Below the pieces are notes generated by a model. It did no database searches. It was given only the letters and a program-made list of their open reading frames with translations, and was not told where the DNA came from. DNA of 64,000 nt, taken from Eledone cirrhosa. Its lineage: Eukaryota > Mollusca > Cephalopoda > Octopoda > Eledonidae. Position numbers and translations under genes: made by a program. Every line of letters starts with the position of its first letter. The stretch's first letter is position 1. This document shows, piece by piece, positions 32,820-42,116 of this stretch. The stretch spans positions 31,845,216-31,909,215 of the forward strand of contig OZ024741.1 of NCBI GenBank assembly GCA_964016885.1, given 5' to 3'.

Positions 32820-33412
32820 AATGGCCATACTCGATAACGAGGGGGCAGCTATCATGTATGTATGTATACAGGGAGAGATGACCCCTTAACCTTTGTCCAG
32901 GCAGAATTCTAGGAGAAAGAAAACTCTGATATAACACCTGCAACCCTGATGGTATCCAATGATGTTGACTTGTTCTTCTTTTTGGTAAATATTATGTGGA
33001 TTGGCAGTATCAGTAGAGGGTCGGACGCCATGCTTTCCAGCATAGTTACGTCCCTTTACGATCTGAGTTAAAATCCCGCCGAGGTTGACTTTGCCTTTCA
33101 TCCTTACGGGGTCGATAAAATAAAGTACCAGTAATGCACTGGGTAATTGCTGGCCTTGTGCCTAAAGTAGAAACAATTATCTTAGTTAAGAGAGTGGGAC
33201 TGGCTTTGTGCAGTGCCTTTGCTCACTATAGAAGCTTCATGGCACAGGCGTTGCTTTATATTTGGAGATCTCTCTGCACTTGTCGTCACGTGGTACAATG
33301 GGCCCAGCACTATGTGTCAATAATTGTCACAAGTGTAGTGTTTGTACCAGAGTTTTCAAGTCGCTGGCTGGACGAAAAGTAGTGGCCGTACTCGAAAACG
33401 AGTTGGCAGCCA
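32820..33412 (+). mobile_element. Internally deleted derivative of the C2H2-tailed LINE, split by a SINE
   Basis: 32876-32995 (ATTCTAGGAGAAAG, ATGATGTTGACTTGTTCTTCTTT) matches the 5' UTR of the 22.6-26.5 kb LINE. After a SINE at 32996-33180 the same 5' UTR resumes (AGAGAGTGGGACTGG...GTGCAG). It then passes straight to a degenerate last zinc finger (TGTCACAAGTGTAGTGTTTGTACC...TTTTCAAGTCGCTGGCTGG) and the LINE 3' end (GGCCGTACTCGAAAACGAG) before (TA)n. The whole endonuclease-RT region is missing. 32817-32862 is a separate copy of the same 3' end. Confidence 0.72.
32996..33180 (+). mobile_element. SINE family 1 inserted in the LINE derivative
   Basis: Full-length, close to the 6466-6655 copy (GGATTGGCAGTATC to GTAGAAACAATTAT). 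It interrupts the LINE-derived sequence, so it inserted later. Confidence 0.92.
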
Positions 33413-33728
33413 CCATATATATATATATATATATATAAAGATAACGAAGGAAATGTGGTAAGGAACCAGGTGGACCACAACGCACCAAAGTACTCAATAC
33501 TCAGGGTAGTAGTGTGGGTAATAGGAACGAGTAGGACCTCGACGGCTGTATATATACAATAATGAGAAATACACAGATACATGCGAATACATACATATAC
33601 ATTCATATACACACATATATCTCTCACAAGTATGTGAAATTGTGTGGTGCCAACCTTAACCGTTGTTGCTCTATGATTAAGAAGGACGAAATAATCCGAA
33701 TGAATTAAATTGACTCTATATCAGAGCT

Positions 33729-34220
33729 ACATAATACATTATAAAGAAAGAAGAAACATTAGACATAAATAAATAAATAAATACCTATTATTTCTCCACA
33801 TTCTCGACTGTACAGTTTCGCGGCTACTTTGCAAAAATCCTATATCATAGAGATGTAGTATTCTTGTGAGGTTTGCCAGCTTATCAAGAGAATACCTCAT
33901 TTAAAGTTTCAAAACACGTCCGCAACGCGTGAGAGAGAATCCCGTTAAGGCGGAGGGGGAATTTATCACGTGATACAGCAGTCAAGTGATAAATTCCCCT
34001 GCGCCTTCCCGGGATTCTCTCTCACGCGTTGCGGACGTGTTTTGAAACTTTAAATGAGGTATTCTCTTGATAAGCTGGCAAACCTCACAAGAATACTACA
34101 TCTCTATCATACAGGATTTTTGCAAAGTAGCCGCGAACTGTACTATCGAGAATGTGGAGAAATAATAGGTATATATTTATTTATGTCTAATGTTTCTTCT
34201 TTCTTTATAATGTATTATGT
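33729..34220. repeat. 492-bp near-perfect palindrome
   Basis: 33729-33969 is the reverse complement of 33986-34220 with few mismatches and a 16-nt centre. The arms include GTCCGCAACGCGTGAGAGAG and AAATGAGGTATTCTCTTG. No protein or known ribozyme core is seen in the arms. The right end abuts a family 2 SINE. Confidence 0.9.
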
Positions 34221-34227
34221 ATATATA

Positions 34228-34520
34228 TGGAGGCACATGGCTTAGTGGTTAGAGCATTGGCCCTGCAATCGAAAGGTTGTGAGTTCAATTCTCAGACCGG
34301 GTGATGTGTTGTTTCCTTGAGCAAGACACTTTATTTCACATTGCACCAGTTTACTCAGCTGTAGAAATGAGATGATAGGGACTGCAAAAAAGCATCCAGC
34401 ACTCACTGTAAATGAGGTTGGTGTTAGCCAGGGCATCCAGCTGTAGAAATCAAGCCAGAATCAGTTCCCGTCCCACCCTTACAAGCAGGGAAAAAGCGAA
34501 CGTAAAATGATGATGATGAT
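34228..34520 (+). mobile_element. tRNA-derived SINE, family 2, full-length
   Basis: The 5' end GGCTTAGTGGTTAGAGCATTGG resembles a tRNA A box region and AGGTTGTGAGTTCAATTCTC a B box. The centre has CTTGAGCAAGACACTTTATTTC, a segment shared with SINEs of several animals. The 3' end runs into (ATG)n. Confidence 0.85.
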
Positions 34521-34649
34521 GATGATAATGATGGCATATATATATATATATAAGATGTCAACATGAATGGGCCTGTTATTTTTATCTAAATATATTTTTT
34601 CTAATTCCAACCCACCCGTCCCTTCAATCTATCTCATTTCTCATTCTTT

Positions 34650-34690
34650 CTTCTGATGAAGGACTAGCGTCCGAAACTTTAAGACCCTTT
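34650..34690 (+). pseudogene. Degenerate hammerhead-like motif
   Basis: CUGAUGA (34653-34659), a GGAC/GUCC stem II with loop UAGC, and GAAA are present. The expected GUC/GUH cleavage triplet reads GAC and no stem I partner was found, so it is predicted inactive. Confidence 0.45.
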
Positions 34691-34759
34691 TGTTGCCATA
34701 TCAAGTGTTTAACTAATATATTCCTTCCATATACTGTACCGATTGTGTTGTTACTTCTG

Positions 34760-34763
34760 TTTA

Positions 34764-34802
<39 letters not shown>

Positions 34803-34870
34803 GGGGGGGGGGGGGCTGTACGTGCGTGTCTGCGTGTGTCTCTGTGTGTGCGTGCGCATGCGCGTGTGTA
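34760..34870. repeat. (TA)n, (G)n, (GT)n tract
   Basis: TA repeats followed by about 13 G and GT/GCGT-rich sequence. Confidence 0.9.
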
Positions 34871-37800
34871 TGTTTGTGTATACGTATCTTACATATCCAA
34901 ACTGCTCCAAATAAATACATATAATTGGAACGTGGGTTTGCTAATGAATCTATATTTAGAAACACTTGTAAATTCAAATAATACAGAGTTATTTGGACAC
35001 CACTTTATGATACAACGAGAAGACATGATACTGAAACTAACTTTACTCTACGAAACATTAGACTTATGATATTTTATAGGTGAAAGCAATTTCTTTTTGT
35101 TTTGAACACTTTATACCAACAAATAGCTGCTGAAGCCCTTTACTGATTGCAGAGGATCCTACTGTTTCAAAAACATGACACGTCAGGAGTGGAAGTTTCT
35201 GTCGGTGATATATATTTGACGCAATAACAGTTTATCCTCGGATCTCGAATAATCGACCCCCTCACCCGCGTATTAATTTTTCAGATGTTTTCCACCACTC
35301 CTCTTCATAAATTTTACCAATCTATCTTCGTCGAATTGTTTTTTAAGTGGTAGCATTCCTGCGACAATTTATTTTCTTTAGACATTAAAAAAATATTATA
35401 CATGACAAAAAAGGTCATTGCTAGAAATTTCATATGTTATAAAATAAATAGGATGGGTTGGGTTGTCAATATGTAAACTAAACGACTAATTTTGAATTTC
35501 TAAAAACATCAAGGAGACAACCTAGGAAAAATACCGATTTTCCACCGACTCCGCGCTTATTCCACCCGTGCTTATTCCAATTTACCCGTTTATTCCAATC
35601 CCACTGATTGTACCACCCCTCTAGTTTTTTGGACCCGTGAGTACATGAAACACCGGTGCTGTTATATTCAATATTTCCACACTAGTGTCTCTTTGTGAAG
35701 GAAAAGTGACAAATATATCTAAAGTTGGTGGATAAATCAATAGCAGCAGTTAGAAATATTTTATTGTGGAACTAATCCACGGCAGCTTGTTTACTTGAGA
35801 ACTTTTCCTTGAGATGTAAATATATATTAGTTATTGAATACGTGATCGAATACAGAATCATAACATATTCTCTCAATAAATCCACCATCTGGCAGAATAC
35901 TGTATATGGAGATGTTTCTACCCCATTTTTCTTAGTTTTTTTTTCATATTTTAGTGCCCTTAGCTTCTATTTTCTACTCTCTGATATATATTTGGTCAAA
36001 TATGTTCTTCCTGTCTTTATTTCATTTTAATGTTAATCATATTATAGTAATCAATCTACCGTACTTAATAGTAATACTTTATGATTTATTATATATCAGT
36101 CCATTCCATCACTGTTGGTGAGAGAGTAGAGAAGCTATATATATCAATGTCGACATCAGGAAGATTAGCTTCAAATTCACTTCCTAGGTAACTGGGCTCC
36201 TTCTTTATTGCCTCTATTCACTTCACTTTCATTTTTTATTAAAATTGAAGTCATAATATCTCACTAGGATGAATAATGCAATCTACTATATACAAATATG
36301 GCTGACATTCAATTCATTATATTTTCTGTAAATATTAATGTGATCTCTATGGTATTTCTTTCTAGTTTTCGACTTTCTATCTCTATGTCCTTTGTTAACG
36401 GTTTCACCACAACTAAAACTACTTGAAACCTGCTTCGGATATTTTTCAATTTGTTCAGGGAAGAAGGACAATCACTTAAGATTCGTTGTGGTATTACTTA
36501 ATAGTAGTACCTTATTTTATATCAGGCCTTTCCATCACTGTTTGTATGAGAGTAGAGACACTATAAATTATCTGTCGACAAAGCTTCCCAGGTTGTTATG
36601 AAGACGGAAATGAGGACGTTATCCTCAAACTGGAGAATTGGCTTGAGTGTTTGCTACTGAATAAATTTAACTAACCGTACCCAAGTGATATATGGTGTTT
36701 CTAAAGCGACCAATGGATACATCTCCCACACAACGCCAAAACCGGACTATATGCCAAGTCATGTCAACTGGCGGTCTCAAATTCTTGTCAATCCCCTGCA
36801 TCTAATAAAAGGACACATTCACCATTGATCACATTGGTTTAAATATAACATAGGTGGTGTAAAATGTCGGGCTTAGACGTTTAGTGTATATCTGTCTCGG
36901 TATATAGAACCATTTGTTGTGAGTATTATTCAGAAAAGGGCGTACTAATTTGGATATAATTAGCGCTCCTGTTAGTAGGTAATTAAGATATATAATAAGA
37001 TATATACATACATATTTGCGTGTGTACGTGTTCTCGTGTATGTGTGCGTTCTCGTGAATGTTTGTGTCTTATTTGTGTGTTTATGTCTCTGTGTGTATCT
37101 GAATGTGTGTTTGTATGTGGGTGAGAGAGAGAAAAAGAGAGAATGTGTGTGTGTGTGAGTGTGTATAATATGGGAAGTTTGCGGCTGGAATACTTCGAAC
37201 CCTAATTCTCATTGATCAGGGTTGACCTGCAGCTAAACAGCAACAACAGCAACAGCATCAACCGAGCTAGAACGGTCCATATTATCTGAGTTATTGTCTA
37301 AAACTTACGTAGTATTTTGATTTGAATTTCACTTATATCTTCTGTGTTTAGAATTCCCATATTTAGCTTCTTCATTAGTCTTGTTTACAACATTGTTGAA
37401 GTCATACATGGTTTTAGGGAGTACTCTAAGTAGCGGATGTACTTGCTTGCAGATAATTTTACATTTTTCATATAAAATAATGTATATTTTTTCGACACTA
37501 TGTGTAAAAATAGTTTGAAAATGCCTTGAAGTATACAAAGGTCGGGTGAAAAGATCATAGACTAAAATGTTCATTGAATGATTAAGATACTCTCAAGGAA
37601 TGATCAAATGGGGTTTATTTTTCTACATAGCACCTGGAAAGCTACAATGCAGCGATTGGTAAGAAGAGTTGAAATTAATGCCAGCAAGATTTAAGAAATT
37701 TAGTATCAAACCTTCATTGTCAACCTATGAACGTTTGAACCGATCCTCGTATATTCTGAAAGTTTACATTGTGCGTTCAATCCCCGCCTGAATAACATGT

Positions 37801-37900
37801 CCCCCTTCCCCTTCCATGGTCAACAACATAATCTCCTAGTAATGTTTCCTCTCCCTCAAAATTAATGGCAATGTGCGTAAAGTAGAAATCATTATTATTA
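34870..37900. other. Unassigned AT-rich DNA
   Basis: No RT, SINE or ribozyme recognised. There is a weak, diverged direct repeat (about 36064-36200 against 36488-36600, sharing CTTAATAGTA and CCATCACTGTT). Near 35550-35620, TTATTCCA recurs several times. A GT-rich section lies at 37015-37165. Confidence 0.5.
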
Positions 37901-37929
37901 CGATGATGATGATAAAGATGTACAGAGCC

Positions 37930-38900
37930 GACATAAGCATATATGGAGGTCGCCACCGTGGCGGTATCGGACACAACAGAAATCGAGATGTTTGGCACAT
38001 TCTTGAAGTAGTAAGAAATGTCGCAATGATTGACACATATAAATCGGTGGAGAGGCGAGTCTATGTCGTTGAACAGCGTCACTGGACAGAAATACTGGTT
38101 AAGTTGCATGGTGTTTGGTTTGGTCCGGACATCAAGGTAGATGGGGAGGTAGATAGGCAGTAGAGAGAGGTAATATACACGGAGGACCTTTGGCCCGAGA
38201 TGTATGGATAATTTCCAGAGATACCTGACCTAGCAGTATTATGGAGGCGGGGGAGGGGGCTCTGCTGAATTAAGAAAACATTGTACAGGCGTGAAAATGC
38301 TGACAGGTGTGTCAGATATGCGAGTAGATGAAACCATTAGGTTTTCACTCATCCAATGACTGTGCCTCGTGGAAGTTGTTATGTTACCTTATATTGGCCA
38401 GAAAAGGCAGGTACCTCTCCTGTTTGGTAGCTATGACTAAACGAGCTGTGTGGGGGACAAGACTGAAAGTACTGAAGACAAATATATTCATCTTTGGCTA
38501 AGCCGACATCGGTTCTTTTAATTTCTACTTGGAAAAGAAAGTGATGGTGGAGAGGGTCTCACAGTAACTTTGTAAAAATGTGCCTGAATGGAGAAGGAAT
38601 GCTGCACGTGAATGGGTCCACTCTAAGCAAGCATACACCTGTATACTGGAGAGAAGAGAGAGGAGACAGGGACTTGCCTCTGGTGCTTTTCGTGATCTGG
38701 GTGATCGTAGAACTCTTAGGATCCTAAATTACTCTTGGTTCGTGCTCGACTCTGTTTGAGAACTCTGTTGTTACATACATTTGTTATTTTCTACTTGTCT
38801 TTTGTTCTTCTTTGATAAAACGTCCTTAAATAAATCCCAACTTCTCCAGTTTATTGTATTTCCTAAAGGTGTTCAACAAAGAAATTATTTTTATTATTTT
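37930..38900 (+). pseudogene. Tx1/L1-like LINE 3' relict with internal deletions
   Basis: GGTATCGGACACAACAGAAATCGAG matches the segment just after YADD of the intact LINE, AAGTTGCATGGTGTTTGGTTTGGTCC matches its LLGVWFGP region, and GACAAGACTGAAAGTACTGAAGACA matches the C-terminal KGLKTDTF region. A diverged 3' UTR follows to about 38860. The coding section between these blocks is partly deleted and full of stops. Confidence 0.8.
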
Positions 38901-38911
38901 GCATATCATTA

Positions 38912-39131
38912 GGGCAGCGGATTGGCAGTATCGATAGGGCGACGGACAACATACTTTACAGCAGAGAGTTACGGCCCTTTATGATCTGAGTTCAAATCTC
39001 ATCTAGGTTAACTTTGCCTTTCATCCTTAAGGGGTCGATACAATAAAGTACCAGTAACGTACTGGGGTCCATTTAATCGACTTTCGCCTTCTCGAAAATT
39101 GTTGGCATTGTGCCTATATAAGAAACCATTA
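38912..39131 (+). mobile_element. SINE family 1, longer subtype
   Basis: CGGATTGGCAGTATCGATAG through TTAAGGGGTCGATACAATAAAG to the extra CCATTTAATCGACTTTCGCC block and GCATTGTGCC. Inserted directly after the Tx1-like relict. Confidence 0.88.
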
Positions 39132-39146
39132 ATTTACATATCATAG

Positions 39147-39342
39147 GGTTGTGGATATCATACGACGGAGGTATAGAGTTACGGCCATATATGTTCTGAG
39201 TTTAAATCCCGCTGAGGCTTGCTTTCCCTTTAATCGTTACAGGGTCGATAAAATAAAGTACCAGTAACGTACTGCGGTCGATTTAATCGACTCTTCCCTC
39301 CCTCCAAATCGTTGGCCTTGTGCTTAAATCAGACACAATTAC
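39147..39342 (+). mobile_element. SINE family 1, longer subtype, second tandem copy
   Basis: Diverged copy in the same orientation, 15 bp after the previous one, with TTACAGGGTCGATAAAATAAAG and GGTCGATTTAATCGACTC. Confidence 0.83.
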
Positions 39343-39908
39343 CCTCAGCTCATCAACAACACAAACAACATCGCTGTCTTCATCATCGACACTAGCACCA
39401 CCATGATGATCATCATCATTATATTCATCCTTTTTAAACACGTGTATCATAAATATGTTTCAGGTTGTTTGTTTTATAAACAAAACAAACATAACGCATG
39501 CGGGACAATTTATACTAGAGCATTATAAATGTGTGTTGTCAGTTAACAATATTTAACCGGCGCCATAATAGAACTAACATCGTTCTTCTTCCAATAATTG
39601 TTCGTCTCCAGAGCTGTTATTTTTTAAGGGAGTTTCTTTCTATAGCAAAATATTTTTGTCTGTATATATCCGGCAATTGTTGGACTTTCCTCATTCATAA
39701 ATATTAAACTGTGCAGAAAAATAAGCAAACAAAGGCAAATCAAACAGATATACAAGTCAATAACTGCAATTAGGACATATTACAATACACAACAATACAC
39801 AATGTTGCATTCTTATAATTTATAAAATAATGTTTTGAAATTGTAAGCCTTGTCAATGCTGTTGCGTTATTTTTGTTGTTGTTGCTGTTGCATTATTTTT
39901 GTTGTTGC

Positions 39909-39944
<36 letters not shown>

Positions 39945-40135
39945 TGTTACTAGGGTTACTATGTTTTTTTTTTTCACAATTTACTTTCGTATGTTGCCTG
40001 TCGATTATTATAATTTAGTTGCTATTGTTTAGAGTCAATAAAAATATCCATTAAAAGAGTAGTAGACTAGAAGTAGTATTTGTAACAAATACGATATTAT
40101 GAATTATTATCCTCCTCCTCCTCCTCCTCCTACCC
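39343..40135. other. Unassigned DNA with (TTG)n and (CCT)n tracts
   Basis: A GTT-type tract lies at 39868-39950 and (CCT)n at 40109-40130. Nothing else recognised. Confidence 0.55.
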
Positions 40136-40285
40136 CTCTGAGTTCAAATCCCACCGAGATTAGATTTGCCTTTCATCCATACGGGGTCGATAAAATCAAG
40201 TACCAGTTACGTACTGGAGTTGATTTAATCGATTTTTCCATTTGCTTCAAATTACTGGCCTTGTGCCAAATGTGGAAACAATTAT
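40136..40285 (+). mobile_element. SINE family 1, 5'-truncated
   Basis: Starts inside the B box (CTGAGTTCAAATCCC) and keeps the TACGGGGTCGATAAAATCAAG and GATTTAATCGATTTTTCC blocks to GTGGAAACAATTA. Confidence 0.88.
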
Positions 40286-40380
40286 TTCACATCGTCACAT
40301 TATATATATATATAATGTATATTTCTATACACACCCACAAACATGTATATATATATATATTGTATATATATATATTAAAT

Positions 40381-40700
40381 AATATGATTCCAGTTCCTCG
40401 GAGGACTAGCAACACACCAATGAGCTGGACATATCGATGAATTGACAGAGTGGAACACATTTCAACAACATGTTTACCTGTTTTTTCTACGTTAATTCGT
40501 ACTGCCTGATGAGGTCACAGCCAATAATAGCTGTCACTGAAATATATATAGCAGAGAATTTATAATAAACGAAGCCAAATTTCACATGTTTGGACTTACC
40601 CATGTTACATTACTCCGGTGTAAACCAACCAATCTGCGTACTTCGTGGAGTGCTCCAACCTGCATACTGACTGAGGTGTCGGTAAACAATCAACACATAC
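40381..40700 (+). mobile_element. Hammerhead-bearing non-autonomous element
   Basis: After the ribozyme at 40501-40555, the sequence GAAGCCAAATTT... to TACTCCGGTGTAAACCAACC, CTTCGTGGAGTGCTCCAACC and TGCATACTGACTGAGG matches 19311-19470. Upstream 40381-40500 has no match elsewhere in the window. A (TA)n tract (40707-40788) follows. Confidence 0.82.
40501..40555 (+). ncRNA. Hammerhead ribozyme (type I, minimal stem III)
   Basis: ACUGC (40501-40505), CUGAUGA, stem II GGUCACAGCC with AGCUGUCACU (C-C mismatch at pair four), GAAA, AU/AU stem III with loop AUAU, UA cleavage site after 40550, then GCAG giving a 4-bp stem I. All invariant core bases are present. Confidence 0.78.
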
Positions 40701-40701
40701 T

Positions 40702-40789
<88 letters not shown>

Positions 40790-40792
<3 letters not shown>

Positions 40793-40975
40793 CGAAACAT
40801 AAGTCAATTGCATGAACTCATAATCCTTTATTTACTGCCATATATATTTCGATGATAGCCTTTGAATGGCTATGACCTCATCAGGCAGTTAGTCAGTTCT
40901 TAGATATGCCAGCTCTATGTTTATAGTGTTGATGGTATCAGAGCCTTCGGACATATGAGGTTGTTAGGAATAATT

Positions 40976-40976
<1 letters not shown>
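40790..40976 (-). mobile_element. Hammerhead-bearing element, copy 2 (inverse of 14660-14850)
   Basis: From GTGACGAAACATAAGTCAAT to AGGTTGTTAGGAATAA it is the reverse complement of 14660-14850 with few differences. It is flanked on both sides by (TA)n (40707-40788 and 40979-41033). Confidence 0.88.
40834..40889 (-). pseudogene. Hammerhead with mutated cleavage nucleotide
   Basis: Identical architecture to 14737-14792, but position 17 (the NUH H base) is G: the element reads UAUAUAUG before GCAGU. Hammerheads do not cleave after NUG, so this copy should be inactive although the fold is preserved. Confidence 0.72.
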
Positions 40977-41037
<61 letters not shown>

Positions 41038-41069
41038 AAAATAACAGATTAAAGTTTAAGCAAAGAATC

Positions 41070-41110
41070 GCTGCTTTCACCCTTAACGGGATCTTCTGAA
41101 ACTAACAAAG
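41070..41110 (-). pseudogene. Hammerhead-like remnant downstream of PLE ORF
   Basis: On the minus strand CAGAAGA, a UCCC/AGGG(U) hairpin and GAAAG occur in hammerhead order about 1 kb downstream of the PLE ORF on the same strand. The invariant U4 is A, so it is not a functional core. Confidence 0.35.
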
Positions 41111-41167
41111 TCAATCTGTAAACGCAGAAGTGGATATTTCAAAAAACGTTGCAACCGGAGGAGTGGA

Positions 41168-41432
41168 AACGTTCGCTGGCAAAGAACGGGAAAAAACGAA
41201 TAAGATACGTCATAAATAGGAGCGGTGAAAAACAATTACGCGCAAAGACAGAACCACGATTATGGTATAAAAGAAGTCGTAGACTAATGTTCCCTTAGGT
41301 GGTTCATAGAGACGTTCTCTGGCAATGAACGAAATAAACGAAGATAATGCGTCATATGTGGAGCGTGGAGAACAATAGCACGCAAAGAGAAAACCACGTA
41401 AATGGTATAGCTGAAGTCGTAGACTAAAATTC
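41168..41432 (-). repeat. Tandem duplication (143-bp period) in PLE 3' region
   Basis: Two diverged copies share ACGTTC-CTGGCAA-GAACG, a GCGCAAAGA/GCACGCAAAGA block, AACCACG and AAGTCGTAGACTAA; copies start near 41168 and 41311. Confidence 0.8.
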
Positions 41433-42116
41433 TAACTAGGAGACCGAATGAATCGCCGCTTCAGAGTTAAGAACAAAGTAAATAAATACAGAAGTAATAG
41501 AAATAAATAAATACATACACGCAAACAAATACGTACATAGACAAGCATACGCAAAACACTTACCATAGGTATACAAAACCACGCACATAAAAATATGTGT
41601 GTGTATGCGTGTATACAAATAAATAAATAATTAAATAAACGTATATAAATAAATAAATACGTATATAACAAGCACACACACATACCTACATGTAAATACA
41701 CGAATGTTCGGAGACGTATGTCAACCAAAACATGAAGTACACATATACACACACCCTACATACGTACGAACCTGCATACTCACACAGACGCAAAACTCCC
41801 GTATACACATAGCCAAACCATATGTACCAGAATAAAAAAAATTATACGCCATAACATAAACAATCAAATATACGTACGAGAAGGTATACGTACCTTCACG
41901 AATCATACGGGTATTATATACTTACCTATGCAAATAAGTAATGGTATAAACAAAACATATACTTAGCTCCCACATCAAGACGTAAATATCCACGTATAGA
42001 TCGTACTATCCGTTAGGCTATAACGTGGGGCTGTAATACAGGAAAGTTTTGTGCAAAATATGTTTACAAGCCAAAATTGCCTCAGATTTTTGTTTAAGAT
42101 GTGGTCTGTAGAGTAT
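41433..42116. other. PLE 3' flanking region, unassigned
   Basis: CATAYA-type and TAAATAAATA-rich sequence with no recognised feature, between the tandem duplication and the PLE stop codon. It may be 3' UTR of the PLE. Confidence 0.5.

Noticed and set aside
33729..34220. GAAACTTTAAATGAGG in the palindrome as a hammerhead 3' half
   Set aside because: No CUGANGA core precedes it.
34228..34300. Possible true tRNA gene
   Set aside because: A and B box-like sequences are present but there is no cloverleaf acceptor stem; it is the head of a SINE.
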